DNA of 64,000 bases from Paraburkholderia sp. (GTDB lineage Bacteria > Pseudomonadota > Gammaproteobacteria > Burkholderiales > Burkholderiaceae). The notes beneath the pieces are model-generated. The model was not told the origin of the DNA, did no database searches, and saw only the letters and a program-made list of their open reading frames with translations. Below, one piece after another: positions 9,716-19,156 of the stretch (within the stretch, counting starts at the first letter, position 1; each line of letters starts with the position of its first letter). The position numbers and the translations under genes were made by a program. The stretch spans positions 1 through 64,000 of the forward strand of contig NZ_SCRP01000007.1 in NCBI RefSeq assembly GCF_004298475.1, in the 5' to 3' direction.

Positions 9716-9765
9716 GCGCAGTTTAGCCACGCGGTTAGCCACGCAGTTTAGCCGCGCAGTTAGCC
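9716..9765. repeat. 12/13-bp tandem repeat carrying the ruvC stop codon, four copies
   Basis: Read on the minus strand the units are GGCTAACTGCGC, GGCTAAACTGCGT, GGCTAACCGCGT and GGCTAAACTGCGC. The TAA of the first unit is the ruvC stop codon; the other three units carry TAA again at +12, +25 and +37. The array fills the start of the ruvC-ruvA spacer. Confidence 0.9.
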
Positions 9766-10302
9766 GATCAGCCGCCCGCGCCGCACGCGCATGCCCTTCT
9801 TCGCGAGCGTGGGCGCGAGCGTGCCGAGCGCCGCGAGCGCATCGCCGCCGTGGGCGTGGCAGATGGCCATGCCGAGCGCGTCGGCGGCGTCGGTGCCCGG
9901 CGTGCCCGAGAGGTCGAGCAGGCGCACGACCATCTGCTGCATCTGCTCCTTGGTCGCGCGGCCGTAGCCCACAACGGCCTTCTTGAGTTGCAGCGCGGTG
10001 TATTCGGCGACCGGCACGCCGCCCGTCACGAGCCCGCAGATTGCCGCGCCGCGCGCCTGGCCGAGCAGCAGCGTCGATTGCGGATTGACGTTGACGAACA
10101 CCTTTTCGATCGCGGCATGGTCGGGCGCGTGCTGGCGGATCAGCGTGGACACGCCTTCGTAGATCGTGCCGAGGCGCGTGGGCAGATCGGCGTCGCCCGT
10201 GCGGATCACGCCGCTCGCGATGTACGTGAGCTGCTGGCCGTGACGCTCGATTACGCCGAAGCCGGTGACGCGCAAGCCGGGGTCGATGCCGATGATTCTC
10301 AT
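9760..10302 (-). CDS. ruvC: Holliday junction resolvase RuvC
   Basis: RuvC is the endonuclease that cuts Holliday junctions symmetrically. All four catalytic acids are at the same positions as in E. coli: Asp7 (IGIDPG), Glu66 (AAIEKVF), Asp138 and Asp141 ([10 protein letters not shown]). The chosen ATG at 10302 gives 180 residues starting [15 protein letters not shown]; the longer open frame to 10377 adds only an Arg-rich tail with no family support. The gene ends inside a stop-codon-containing tandem repeat. Operon order is ruvC-ruvA-ruvB. Confidence 0.97.
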   Translation of the reverse strand: MRIIGIDPGLRVTGFGVIERHGQQLTYIASGVIRTGDADLPTRLGTIYEGVSTLIRQHAPDHAAIEKVFVNVNPQSTLLLGQARGAAICGLVTGGVPVAEYTALQLKKAVVGYGRATKEQMQQMVVRLLDLSGTPGTDAADALGMAICHAHGGDALAALGTLAPTLAKKGMRVRRGRLIG

Positions 10303-10379
10303 GAAGACCGGGGAAAAACGAATGTGCCTGCGATGGTACAACGAACGGCGGCGCGGCCGCGAGCGGATCCAGCGCATGA

Positions 10380-10424
10380 AAAAACCCGCGGGACGTGCAG
10401 CGCAGTGCAGTCCGGCGGGTTTTT
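10380..10424 (-). terminator. Terminator after purH
   Basis: AAAAACCCGCGGGAC and GTCCGGCGGGTTTTT pair around a 15-nt GC-rich interior. Read on the minus strand the hairpin lies about 50 nt beyond the purH stop and ends in a T run. It separates purH from ruvC. Confidence 0.75.
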
Positions 10425-10475
10425 GACGGTGCGGCGCGTTACCGTGCGCGCCGCGCCTGAACGCCTCGGTGAAGC

Positions 10476-12041
10476 TTAGTGACGGAAGTGGCGGACGCCC
10501 GTCACCACCATGGCGATGTTGTGCTCGTCGGCGGCGGCGATCACTTCGTCGTCGCGCATCGAGCCGCCCGGCTGGATCACGCAGGTCGCGCCCGCGGCCA
10601 CGACGACGTCGAGGCCGTCGCGGAACGGGAAGAACGCGTCGGACGCCACGGCCGTTCCCGTGAGCGCGAGGCCCGCGTTCTGCGCCTTGATGCTCGCGAT
10701 GCGCGCCGAGTCCACGCGGCTCATCTGGCCTGCGCCCACGCCCATCGTCATGCCGTTCGCGCAGAACACGATCGCGTTCGACTTCACGAACTTCGCGACG
10801 CGCCAGGCGAACAGCAGGTCGTCCATTTCCTTCGGCGTCGGGTGGCGCTTCGTCACGACGCGCAGCTCGTGCGGCTGCACGTTCTTCGCATCGAGCGACT
10901 GCACGAGCAGGCCGCCGCCCACGCGCTTCAGATCGAATGCGTTGTGGCCTTCGCCCAGTGCGATTTCGAGCAGACGCACGTTCTGCTTCGCGGCAAACAC
11001 GGCCTTCGCCGCGCTCGTGAACGACGGCGCGATCAGCACTTCGACGAACTGCTTGCTGACGGCCTGCGCGGCCGCTTCATCGACTTCGCGGTTGAACGCG
11101 ATGATGCCGCCGAATGCCGAGGTCGGATCGGTCTGGAACGCCTTTGCGTACGCTTCGTGCGCATCGGCGCCCACAGCCACGCCGCACGGATTCGCGTGCT
11201 TGACGATCACGCAGGCGGGCGTCGCGAACGTCTTCACGCATTCCCATGCCGCGTCCGAATCGGCGATGTTGTTGTACGACAGTTCCTTGCCCTGCAGCTG
11301 CGTGTAGTTCGAGAGCGCACCGGCGGGGGCGGCGAGGTCGCGGTAGAACGCGGCGCGCTGGTGCGGGTTTTCGCCGTAGCGCAGGTCCTGCACCTTGTCG
11401 AACGCGAGGTTCAGCACGGCCGGATAGGTGTTGCGCGAGCGGTGCTCGAGCGCTTCGGTCAGGCTCGTGAGGTAGTTCGTGATCGCGCCGTCGTACTGCG
11501 CCGTGTGCGCGAACACCTTGGTCGCGAGGCGGAAGTTCGTTGCATAGCTCACGGTGTTGCCGCTTGCGCGCATTTCATCGAGCACGCCCGCGTAGTCAGC
11601 GGGATCGACCACGACGGTCACGTCGCGGTGATTCTTCGCCGCCGAGCGCAGCATCGTCGGGCCGCCGATGTCGATATTCTCGATCGCGTCTTCCAGCGTG
11701 CACTCTTCCTTCGAAACGGTCTGGACGAACGGATAGAGGTTCACCACGAGCAGATCGATGGTGGGGATGTCGTGCTTCGCCAGCGCCGCCATGTGCTCGG
11801 GCAGGTCACGGCGCGCGAGGATGCCGCCGTGAACCTTCGGGTGCAGCGTTTTCACGCGGCCGTCGAGCATTTCCGGGAAGCCGGTGTAGTCGGCGACCTC
11901 GGTGACGGGGAGGCCTGCTTCGGCCAGCAGTTTCGCGGTGCCGCCGGTCGACAGGAGCTTGACGCCGAGCGAGGAAAGCGACTTCGCGAAGTCGACGATG
12001 CCCGACTTGTCGGAAACGGAGATGAGCGCTTGCTTGATCAT
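10476..12041 (-). CDS. purH: Bifunctional AICAR transformylase / IMP cyclohydrolase
   Basis: PurH catalyses the last two steps of de novo purine synthesis, formylation of AICAR and ring closure to IMP. The 521-residue length is standard. The N-terminal MGS-like cyclohydrolase domain (residues 1-~200) begins with [13 protein letters not shown] and has STGGTAKLL. The C-terminal transformylase domain contains [14 protein letters not shown] with the catalytic Lys-His, and ends with a [23 protein letters not shown] region. Downstream of fis on the same strand with a 44-nt gap, so dusB-fis-purH may be one unit. It has its own terminator. Confidence 0.97.
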   Translation of the reverse strand: MIKQALISVSDKSGIVDFAKSLSSLGVKLLSTGGTAKLLAEAGLPVTEVADYTGFPEMLDGRVKTLHPKVHGGILARRDLPEHMAALAKHDIPTIDLLVVNLYPFVQTVSKEECTLEDAIENIDIGGPTMLRSAAKNHRDVTVVVDPADYAGVLDEMRASGNTVSYATNFRLATKVFAHTAQYDGAITNYLTSLTEALEHRSRNTYPAVLNLAFDKVQDLRYGENPHQRAAFYRDLAAPAGALSNYTQLQGKELSYNNIADSDAAWECVKTFATPACVIVKHANPCGVAVGADAHEAYAKAFQTDPTSAFGGIIAFNREVDEAAAQAVSKQFVEVLIAPSFTSAAKAVFAAKQNVRLLEIALGEGHNAFDLKRVGGGLLVQSLDAKNVQPHELRVVTKRHPTPKEMDDLLFAWRVAKFVKSNAIVFCANGMTMGVGAGQMSRVDSARIASIKAQNAGLALTGTAVASDAFFPFRDGLDVVVAAGATCVIQPGGSMRDDEVIAAADEHNIAMVVTGVRHFRH

Positions 12042-12085
12042 GATGGGGGAGGGAGCCGGAAGGATCGAGGGTGCCGCGCGAGGCG

Positions 12086-12319
12086 CTACAGCAGGCCGTG
12101 CTGCTGGAGCTTCTTGCGCAGCGTGTTTCGGTTGATGCCGAGATACTCGGCGGCCAGCGACTGATTGCCGCCGGTTTGCTCGAGCACCACCTCGAGCATC
12201 GGTTTTTCGACGATCGAAATCACCATTTCATACACGTCGTGCGGGTTGGAGCCGTCGAGATCCTGGAAATACATGTCGAGGCTCTCGCGGACGCATTGTT
12301 CGATGTTGTGCTTGCTCAT
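12086..12319 (-). CDS. fis: Fis-family nucleoid / transcription factor
   Basis: A 77-residue Fis-type DNA-binding protein starting [20 protein letters not shown]. The C-terminal helix-turn-helix is [21 protein letters not shown]. It is shorter than E. coli Fis (98 residues), lacking part of the N-terminal beta-hairpin arm, which is normal for betaproteobacterial Fis. The start ATG overlaps the dusB stop (ATGA), giving translational coupling. The dusB-fis pairing is conserved with enterobacteria and supports the assignment. A longer open frame to 12694 is a shadow of dusB. Confidence 0.93.
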   Translation of the reverse strand: MSKHNIEQCVRESLDMYFQDLDGSNPHDVYEMVISIVEKPMLEVVLEQTGGNQSLAAEYLGINRNTLRKKLQQHGLL

Positions 12320-13404
12320 GCTGCCAGTCGATCGGTTGATTCGCCCTCGCCATCCGGGGCTTCGCGGCCGTCGCCGTCTTCGTTGCCTGCTTCGGCTTCG
12401 TAGACGAGACGATCCGAGCGCGCCTTTTGTTCTTCGAAGAACCGGTTGACGGCGAGGAGTTGTTCGCGCGTGGTGTCCAGCGTATTCATACGGTGCCGGA
12501 ACGCGTTGGCGCCGCAAAGGCCGCGAGTGTACCAGCCGATATGCTTGCGTGCAGTGCGAACGCCCGCATACTCGCCGTAAAACGCGTAGTGATCCTCCAG
12601 ATGCTCGTTCATGATCGACTGGATTTCTTCGACGAACGGCGGCGGCAGCAGCTCGCCGGTCGCGAAGAAATGGCCGATCTCGCGAAAGAGCCACGGGCGG
12701 CCCTGCGCGGCGCGCCCGATCATGATGGCGTCGGCGCCGGTTGCCGCGAGCACGTCGCGCGCGCGCTGCGGCGTCGCGATGTCGCCGTTGGCGACGACCG
12801 GGATGCGCGCCGCGGCTTTCACCGCGGCAATCGTTTCGTACTCCGCTTCACCGTGATAGAGGTCGGCGCGCGTGCGCCCGTGCACGGTCAGCATCGAGAT
12901 GCCGCAGTCCTCGGCAATGCGCGCGATGGCCAGCGCGTTGCGGTTTTGCCGGTCCCAGCCCGTGCGGATCTTGAGCGTGACGGGCACGGCGTCGGGGCCC
13001 GTGCCCACCGCATCCACCACGGCTTTCACGATGCGCGCGACGAGCGGCTCGTTTTGCAGGAGCGCCGAGCCCGCCGCGACGTTGCACACCTTCTTGGCCG
13101 GGCAGCCCATGTTGATATCGATGATCTGCGCGCCGTTCGCGACGTTGTAGCGTGCGGCTTCGGCCATCATGGCCGGATCGGCCCCGGCGATCTGCACGGC
13201 GATCGGCTCGACCTCGCCCGTGTGGTTCGCGCGCCGCAGGGTCTTTTCGCTTTTCCAGAGCTGCGCGTTCGACGCGACCATTTCCGACACCGCGTAGCCC
13301 GCGCCGAGGCGCTTGCACAACTGACGAAACGGCCGGTCCGTGACGCCCGCCATCGGGGCGACGAACAGGTTGTTGCGCAGAGTGTGACGGCCGATCGTGA
13401 GCAT
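12316..13404 (-). CDS. dusB: tRNA-dihydrouridine synthase B
   Basis: DusB is the FMN-dependent reductase that makes dihydrouridine in the tRNA D-loop. The 362-residue protein has the family start LFVAPMAGVTDRPFR, the catalytic Cys101 in INMGCPAKKVCN, and the FMN-binding VNGDI/GADAIMIGRAAQGRPW segments. Compared with E. coli DusB (321 residues) it carries an extra acidic C-terminal tail (residues ~325-362, rich in Glu, Gly and Asp). It overlaps fis by 4 nt. A TAAAAT-like -10 lies upstream near 13520 on this strand. Confidence 0.95.
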   Translation of the reverse strand: MLTIGRHTLRNNLFVAPMAGVTDRPFRQLCKRLGAGYAVSEMVASNAQLWKSEKTLRRANHTGEVEPIAVQIAGADPAMMAEAARYNVANGAQIIDINMGCPAKKVCNVAAGSALLQNEPLVARIVKAVVDAVGTGPDAVPVTLKIRTGWDRQNRNALAIARIAEDCGISMLTVHGRTRADLYHGEAEYETIAAVKAAARIPVVANGDIATPQRARDVLAATGADAIMIGRAAQGRPWLFREIGHFFATGELLPPPFVEEIQSIMNEHLEDHYAFYGEYAGVRTARKHIGWYTRGLCGANAFRHRMNTLDTTREQLLAVNRFFEEQKARSDRLVYEAEAGNEDGDGREAPDGEGESTDRLAA

Positions 13405-13645
13405 GAAACGCGGGCGAAGCCGCTGCCGCGCGGTGGTTCCGATGGTTCCGATGAATCCGGTGTTACCGGTGGTTCGGACCCTGGCGCGGCTACGGCCGGA
13501 AAAAATGGGGGAAACGCGTATTTTAGCTTAAGCGACCAGCGCGGTCGCGCTGGGCTGTTCGGGGCGTTGACTCTGTGCCGTCTGTGTGCCAGGCAGGCGT
13601 TGTCGCGCGCGCGGCTTGCGTACCGCTATTGCAGCGCCGCGCAGC

Positions 13646-14950
13646 TCAGATCCGCTGGCCGAACATCATCTGCCGGACGAGCGCCGCCTTGACGGGCGGC
13701 ACGAATTCGAGCGCGGTGAGCGCGAGGCCGCGCAGCGCCGCCAATGGCCCGAAATCGACGGTGAAAATTCGCGCGAGCGTATCCGTCGCGCCGATCGTCA
13801 TGCGGCGGTCGAATGCGCGCTGGCGCGAGAAGTTGGCGAGCGCGAGCGGCGTCGCGCCGTATTGCGCGAGGGCTTCGGCCAGTGCGTGCGCGTCGCGCAG
13901 ACCCAGATTCAGCCCCTGGCCCGCGACCGGATGCAGCGTCTGCGCCGCGTTGCCCACCGCCGCGATGCGGCCCTGGCCCGTGACGAGCGTATCGAGCGCG
14001 TTCAGGCCGAGCGGAAAACCCGCGCGCGCGTGGATCCGCGTGAAGCGGCCCATGCGCGCGCCGAACGCAGCCCCGAGTTCCGCGAGGAAATCCGCGTCCG
14101 GCAACTGCGCGCGCCGCGCCGATTCGTCGGGCGAGCAGCACCACACGAGCGCGTAGTCCGCGTTGCGCACGCCGCCCATCGGCAGGAGGGCGATCGGGCC
14201 TTCGTTCGTGAAGCGCTCCCACGCTACGTGCGGCTGCGGCGCCGAGACGGTCACGACGCCGACCAGCGCCGTCTGGCCGTAGTCGCGCTGGCGTTTCGTT
14301 TCGCCCTTGGCTTGCGCCGCGGCTTCCTTCGCGGCGGTCGCGCCCGCATCCGGATCGCCATGCACGGCGCGCTCCGAGCGCGGCCGGAACAGACCGCCTT
14401 CGGCATTCACGAGGACGCGCGTGCGCACGCGGCGCTCGACGCCTGCGCACAGGATCGGCAGCGTTACGCCATCGTGATCGACAGCCGGTTCGAGCGCCTT
14501 CGTCTGATGCAGCCAGTGAACCGGCGTTGCGCGCACCGCCTGCGCGAGCGACTGCACGATCGCGCCGTAGCGCGCGACGTAGCCGAGCGCGGGCAGACGG
14601 TAGTCGTGGCGGTCGATGAGCGTGCGTCCGAAGTGGCCGCGCTGCGAGACGTGGATGCGTTCGATGGTGCTGGCGTCGTGCGGCCACGCGAGCGATTCGA
14701 GCAGCGTGCGGCTGCCTTGCGAAATGGCGATGGCGCGCGGGTCGCCGATGCTGTCCTCGGGCTCGCGCGCGTCGATCAGCGCGACCTTGAGCGCGGACGT
14801 CGCGCTGCGCCGCGTGAGCCAGCCCGCGAGCGCCATGCCGACCGGCCCGGCGCCGACGATCGTGACGTCGTAGTCGAACGGGGCGGCGGCGGTGTTGGCA
14901 TTCGCGTCGGCGGGGGACGTGGCGTCGGAAGTGGCTGAGACTCGGTTCAT
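13646..14950 (-). CDS. FAD-dependent ubiquinone-biosynthesis hydroxylase (UbiH/UbiF family)
   Basis: A 434-residue flavin monooxygenase of the UbiH/UbiF/Coq6 family that hydroxylates the ubiquinone precursor ring. The dinucleotide-binding motif VTIVGAGPVGMALAG lies near residue 30, the DPRAIAIS family signature near 75, and the FAD ribityl-binding GNAAQTLHPVAGQGLNLGLRD near 345. There is a charged insertion (residues ~205-225, Ala/Lys-rich). The ATG at 14950 is preferred over the longer open frame because the upstream part is Arg-rich and has no family match. Which ring position it modifies cannot be told. PepP is directly upstream, as pepP-ubiH is in E. coli. Confidence 0.9.
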   Translation of the reverse strand: MNRVSATSDATSPADANANTAAAPFDYDVTIVGAGPVGMALAGWLTRRSATSALKVALIDAREPEDSIGDPRAIAISQGSRTLLESLAWPHDASTIERIHVSQRGHFGRTLIDRHDYRLPALGYVARYGAIVQSLAQAVRATPVHWLHQTKALEPAVDHDGVTLPILCAGVERRVRTRVLVNAEGGLFRPRSERAVHGDPDAGATAAKEAAAQAKGETKRQRDYGQTALVGVVTVSAPQPHVAWERFTNEGPIALLPMGGVRNADYALVWCCSPDESARRAQLPDADFLAELGAAFGARMGRFTRIHARAGFPLGLNALDTLVTGQGRIAAVGNAAQTLHPVAGQGLNLGLRDAHALAEALAQYGATPLALANFSRQRAFDRRMTIGATDTLARIFTVDFGPLAALRGLALTALEFVPPVKAALVRQMMFGQRI

Positions 14951-14997
14951 GGCGGTTCGACTGGTTCGATCTGTTCGTGTTGCTGGGCGATGCGGTT

Positions 14998-16584
14998 TTA
15001 TCCGTGCTTGCGCGCGTCCTGCATCAGCGCTTCGATTTCGCCGGCCTCGACCGGCACGTCGCGCGTGATGAGTTCGCAGCCTGTTTCGGTGACGATCGCG
15101 TCGTCCTCGATGCGGATGCCGATGTCCCAGTAGCGCTCGGGCACGTCCTCGGCCGCGCGCACGTAAAGGCCGGGCTCGATCGTGAGCGTCATGCCTGGCC
15201 GCAGCGTGCGCCACGGCGGCGCGATATCGGCTTGCGCCGCGCTTGCCTGGGCGTTTTGTTCAGCGCCGTTTTTGCTGCTGCTTTCCCCGCTTCTTTCGCC
15301 GCTTCGCTCTCCGCTTCTTTCCCCGCTTCTCTCCCGGTAATCGCCCGCATCATGCACGTCCATGCCGATCCAGTGCCCCGTGCGATGCATGTAGAAGCGC
15401 GCGTAGGCGCGCTCGGCGATCACGTCGTCGACGCTCGCAAAGCGCTGCCGGTCGAGGATGCCCGTGTCGAGCAGCCCTTGTGCGAGTACACGCACAGCCG
15501 CGTCGTGCGGGGCCTCGAAGTTCGCCCCGGCGCGCGTCGCATCGATGGCGGCCTGCTGCGCCGCAAGCACGATGTCGTAAAGCTCGCGCTGCGCAGCCGT
15601 GTAGTGCCCGCTCGCCGGGAACGTGCGCGTGATGTCCGAGGCGTAGCCGTTCAGCTCGCACGCGGCGTCGATCAGGATCAGGTCGCCCGCGCGCATGACC
15701 GCGTTGCCGGCCGGGTAGTGCAGCACGCACGCGTTCGCGCCTGCCGCGACGATCGAACCGTAGGCCGGGCCCGTCGCGCCGTGCTTGCGGAACGTGTAGA
15801 GCAGCTCGGCTTCGAGTTCGTATTCGCGCATGCCCGGACGGCACACGGCCATCGCGCGGCGGTGCGCGAGCGCCGAAATCTTCGCTGCGCGCCGCATCGT
15901 GTCGAGTTCGTGCGCATCCTTGAACACGCGCATGTCGTCGAGCAGCGGCATCAGGTCGTAGGCCGCGCCAGGCGCCGTGACGCCGCTGCGCCCCTGCGCG
16001 CGCACGGCGTCGATCCAGCGCCTGACCTGCGCATCGATGTGCTCCGAGGCCGCGAGCGCATAGTGCAGCGCCGCCCGGTTCGCGATGAGACGCGGCATGC
16101 GCGTGTCGAGTTCATCGAAGGCGAATGCGGCGTCCAGGCCGAATGCCTCGCGCGCGCCATCCGGGCCGTAGCGATAGCCTTCCCACGTTTCGCGCTCGAC
16201 GTTCTTCGCGCGGCAGAACAGGATCGACGCGGGCTGGTTCTCGCCCGCGTCGGCGTCGAGTACGAGCAGCGCCTCGGGCTCCGTGAAGCCGGTCAGGTAG
16301 TAGAAGTAGCTGTCGTGCCGATAGGGATAGTCGGCGTCGCGGTTGCGCATGGCTTCCGGCGCGGTCGGCACGAACGCGAGGCCGCCGCCGCGCGCGCGCA
16401 TCGCGGCGAGCACGCGCTCGCGGCGCGCGCGGTAGAGCGCCGCGCCGCCATCGGGGGCGCGGGGTGCGTGCGTATCTGCGTGCATGCTGGCGGTCGCGCC
16501 GGTGTGCGTATTGGTGTGCACGTCGGCGTGCACATCGGCGTGCGGGACGGGGAGCGGAGCGGCGGGTGTGGGGGTCGGGTCCAT
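14998..16584 (-). CDS. pepP: Xaa-Pro aminopeptidase (PepP type)
   Basis: A cytoplasmic M24B metallopeptidase releasing N-terminal residues before proline. The aminopeptidase P N-domain is at residues ~40-170 (RHDSYFYYLTGFTEPEALLVL). The five metal ligands are in ILIDAACELNGYASDITR (two Asp), HRTGHWIGMDVHD (His), TIEPGLYV (Glu) and IRIEDD (Glu). Two oddities: an N-terminal tail rich in His, Asp, Thr and Ala, and a roughly 40-residue hydrophilic insertion with four GERS repeats between the His and first Glu ligands. An upstream in-frame ATG at 16605 is possible; 16584 was chosen because a TACAAT box overlaps the intervening codons. Total about 528 residues, against about 440 usual. Confidence 0.92.
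   Translation of the reverse strand: MDPTPTPAAPLPVPHADVHADVHTNTHTGATASMHADTHAPRAPDGGAALYRARRERVLAAMRARGGGLAFVPTAPEAMRNRDADYPYRHDSYFYYLTGFTEPEALLVLDADAGENQPASILFCRAKNVERETWEGYRYGPDGAREAFGLDAAFAFDELDTRMPRLIANRAALHYALAASEHIDAQVRRWIDAVRAQGRSGVTAPGAAYDLMPLLDDMRVFKDAHELDTMRRAAKISALAHRRAMAVCRPGMREYELEAELLYTFRKHGATGPAYGSIVAAGANACVLHYPAGNAVMRAGDLILIDAACELNGYASDITRTFPASGHYTAAQRELYDIVLAAQQAAIDATRAGANFEAPHDAAVRVLAQGLLDTGILDRQRFASVDDVIAERAYARFYMHRTGHWIGMDVHDAGDYRERSGERSGERSGERSGESSSKNGAEQNAQASAAQADIAPPWRTLRPGMTLTIEPGLYVRAAEDVPERYWDIGIRIEDDAIVTETGCELITRDVPVEAGEIEALMQDARKHG
15281..15335. repeat. In-frame 12-bp repeat inside pepP (Gly-Glu-Arg-Ser units)
   Basis: Four to five imperfect 12-bp units of the type CTTTCCCCGCTT run through the pepP reading frame. 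On the coding strand they encode repeated GERS tetrapeptides in the insertion between metal ligands. Because the unit is a multiple of three the frame is preserved. Confidence 0.85.
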
Positions 16585-16801
16585 CGTGCGATTGTAGCGT
16601 CCCATCCGGGCGCATGCGGGCGCGCCGCAAGCCGTGCACGCCGGGGCATGCGGCGCAGCCCGCAGGCGCTGCGCCGATGTTGCATCCGGCCCACATCGGC
16701 TGCCGGATAATGGCCGCCGGGCGCGGCATGCTGCGTCAGCAAGTCGTCATTCCAACGTATCCAACGTATACTTCCGCCGGATTCCCGAAAAGGCAGGTGC
16801 G

Positions 16802-17413
16802 ATGAAACTTATCGGTTCGCTCAGCAGCCCGTTCGTGCGCAAGGCGCGGATCATGCTCGCTGAAAAGAAAATCGACTACAAGCTGGTGCTCGAAAACGTG
16901 TGGTCCGCCGACACGGCGATCCACGAGTTCAACCCGCTCGGCAAGGTACCGTGTCTCGTGATGGAGGACGGCGAGGCGGTATTCGATTCGCGCGTGATCT
17001 GCGAATACGCCGACACGCTCTCGCCGGTCGGCAAGCTGATTCCGCCCTCGGGGCGCGAGCGCCTCGAAGTGCGTTGCTGGGAAGCGCTTGCCGACGGCAT
17101 TCTCGACGCCGCCGTGGCGATCCGCCTGGAAGCGCTTGCGCGCAAGCCAGAAGAGCGCAGTGAAACGTGGGTCGCGCGCCAGCAGCGCAAGATTCACGAA
17201 GGCCTGAATGCGATGAGCAAGGGGCTTGCAGGCAACGCGTGGTGCGCGGGCAATCACTACACGCTCGCCGATATCGCCGTGGGCTGCACGCTCGGCTACC
17301 TCGACTTCCGCACGCCCGAACTCGACTGGCGCGACCCGCATCCGAACCTTGCACGCTACTTCGAGAAGCTCTCGCAACGCCCCTCGTTCGTCGACACTTT
17401 CCCGCGCGATTAA
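16802..17413 (+). CDS. Glutathione S-transferase family protein
   Basis: A 203-residue GST. The N-terminal thioredoxin-like domain begins MKLIGSLSSPFVRKARIML, with a serine in the catalytic SSPFVRK turn, the cis-proline in GKVPCLVMEDG, and the glutathione gamma-Glu-binding DSRVICEYAD. The C-terminal all-alpha domain has the N-capping segment YTLADIAVGCTLGYLDFR. This resembles the YibF-type bacterial GSTs. The ATG at 16802 is preceded by GGCAGG; the longer open frame upstream is not family-like. It is divergent from pepP. The substrate is unknown. Confidence 0.9.
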   Translation: MKLIGSLSSPFVRKARIMLAEKKIDYKLVLENVWSADTAIHEFNPLGKVPCLVMEDGEAVFDSRVICEYADTLSPVGKLIPPSGRERLEVRCWEALADGILDAAVAIRLEALARKPEERSETWVARQQRKIHEGLNAMSKGLAGNAWCAGNHYTLADIAVGCTLGYLDFRTPELDWRDPHPNLARYFEKLSQRPSFVDTFPRD

Positions 17414-17502
17414 TACCCGGGCGCGCAATCGCGGGTGTTCCGCCGCCCGCCCGTTTTTGCCGCTTTCTACGCTTCCGCCGTTTTCCCCCTTTGCCTGTTC
17501 CG

Positions 17503-17536
17503 CTCCGCTTTGCCGCCTTTCAGCGGCAAAGCGGAG
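17503..17536. terminator. Perfect 14-bp hairpin between convergent genes
   Basis: CTCCGCTTTGCCGC and GCGGCAAAGCGGAG form a perfect 14-bp stem with a 6-nt loop. It lies between the GST gene and the convergent glutamate-synthase-like gene, ending 4 nt before the latter's stop codon. No clear T run follows on either strand, so termination is probable rather than certain. Confidence 0.6.
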
Positions 17537-17539
17537 ACC

Positions 17540-19156
17540 TCAACCCCGCGCGGCGATCGTCTCCGCCTCGGGCGCAAACGAGTCGCTGCGCGCGGCCGGC
17601 CACCACCTTTCGTACAAGCGATAGCGATAGCGGCCTTCGAGCAGATCGCCGGGCGACAGGTACTTGAGCAGATCCGACATCAGCCTGACCTCGTACGACG
17701 ATACGCGCCGCACGATGTGATGCGCGCGCAGATCGCCGGGGCTCGCCAGACCTGCGGCCTGGATGAGTTCCTTGAGCGCGAGCAGCGTGTTGTGGTGGAA
17801 ATTGAACACACGCTCGCCCTTGTCGGGCACGTTCAGCGCGCGCTGGCGCACCGGATCCTGAGTCGCGACGCCGGTCGGGCAGCGGTCCGAGTGGCACTTC
17901 TGCGCCTGGATGCAGCCCACCGCGAACATGAAGCCGCGCGCTGAGTTCACCCAGTCGGCGCCCACTGCGAGCGTCTTCGCGATATCGAACGCCGTGATGA
18001 TCTTGCCGCTCGCGCCGATCCTGATCTTCTCGCGCAGCCCGATGCCGACCAGCGTGTTGTGCACGAGCAGAAGCCCTTCCTGAAGCGGCGTGCCGACGTG
18101 ATCGGTGAATTCGAGCGGCGCCGCGCCCGTGCCGCCTTCTGCGCCGTCGACGACGATGAAGTCGGGCAGGATGCCCGTTTCGAGCATGGCTTTCGCGATG
18201 CCGAAGAATTCCCAGGGATGCCCGATGCACAGCTTGAAGCCGGTGGGCTTGCCGCCCGAGAGCTTGCGCAGGCGCTCGACGAATTCGAGCAGGCCGCGCG
18301 GCGTCGAGAATTCCGAATGGCGCGCGGGCGAGACGCAGTCCTGGCCCACGGGAATACCGCGCGTTTCGGCGATTTCGGGCGTGACCTTGGCCGCGAGCAG
18401 CACGCCGCCGTGACCGGGTTTCGCGCCCTGCGAGAGCTTCACCTCGATCATCTTCACCTGCGGCTCGCTCGCCTGGCGCCGGAATTTTTCGGCGTTGAAC
18501 GTGCCGTCGTCGTTGCGGCAGCCGAAGTAGCCCGACGCGATTTCCCAGATGATGTCGCCGCCATGCTCGCGGTGATACTTCGACATCGAGCCTTCGCCCG
18601 TATCGTGGGCAAAGCCGCCTTTCTTCGCGCCCATGTTGAGCGCGCGGATCGCGTTCGCCGAGAGCGCGCCGAAGCTCATCGCCGAAACGTTGAAGATCGA
18701 CATCGAATACGGCTGCGCGCGATCCGCGCCGACGAGCACGCGAAAGTCGCAGCCGCCGAGTTTCGTCGGTGCGAGCGAATGGCTGATCCACTCGTGGCCC
18801 ACGGCTTTGACGTCGCGTTCGGTGCCGTACGGGCGGCTGTCGACCGCGTTTTTCGCGCGCTGGTAGACGAGGCTGCGCTGCGCGAGCGAGAACGGCTTTT
18901 CGTCGGTATCGTCTTCGACGAAATACTGGCGGATCTCGGGCCGCACGAACTCGAAGAAGAAACGCAGATGGCCCCAGACCGGATAGTTGCGCAGGATGGC
19001 GTGGCGATCCTGATTGATGTCGTAGAAGCCGAGCACGACAACGAGCGCGGGCACGATCGCGTAGAGCCACGACAGGTGATGCAGCGCCGCGGCGGCGATG
19101 CAGGCTGCCGTGAGCAGCACGGCGGCCCATATCGCGAGATAACGTCGGGAAAACAT
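17540..19156 (-). CDS. FMN-binding glutamate synthase family protein, membrane-anchored
   Basis: A 538-residue stand-alone protein related to the central FMN/synthase domain of glutamate synthase, lacking the amidotransferase domain. Residues ~8-45 form two hydrophobic segments (AIWAAVLLTAACIAAAAL and LYAIVPALVVVLGFY), so it is probably anchored in the inner membrane. The FMN-barrel motifs MSFGALSANAIRALNMGAKKGG and VVDGAEGGTGAAPLEF are present. The cysteine cluster for a 3Fe-4S centre is CIQAQKCHSDRCPTG. The ATG at 19156 has GAGGAG 7 nt upstream. Such proteins are widespread but their substrate is not established; classical glutamate synthesis should not be assumed. Confidence 0.88.
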   Translation of the reverse strand: MFSRRYLAIWAAVLLTAACIAAAALHHLSWLYAIVPALVVVLGFYDINQDRHAILRNYPVWGHLRFFFEFVRPEIRQYFVEDDTDEKPFSLAQRSLVYQRAKNAVDSRPYGTERDVKAVGHEWISHSLAPTKLGGCDFRVLVGADRAQPYSMSIFNVSAMSFGALSANAIRALNMGAKKGGFAHDTGEGSMSKYHREHGGDIIWEIASGYFGCRNDDGTFNAEKFRRQASEPQVKMIEVKLSQGAKPGHGGVLLAAKVTPEIAETRGIPVGQDCVSPARHSEFSTPRGLLEFVERLRKLSGGKPTGFKLCIGHPWEFFGIAKAMLETGILPDFIVVDGAEGGTGAAPLEFTDHVGTPLQEGLLLVHNTLVGIGLREKIRIGASGKIITAFDIAKTLAVGADWVNSARGFMFAVGCIQAQKCHSDRCPTGVATQDPVRQRALNVPDKGERVFNFHHNTLLALKELIQAAGLASPGDLRAHHIVRRVSSYEVRLMSDLLKYLSPGDLLEGRYRYRLYERWWPAARSDSFAPEAETIAARG

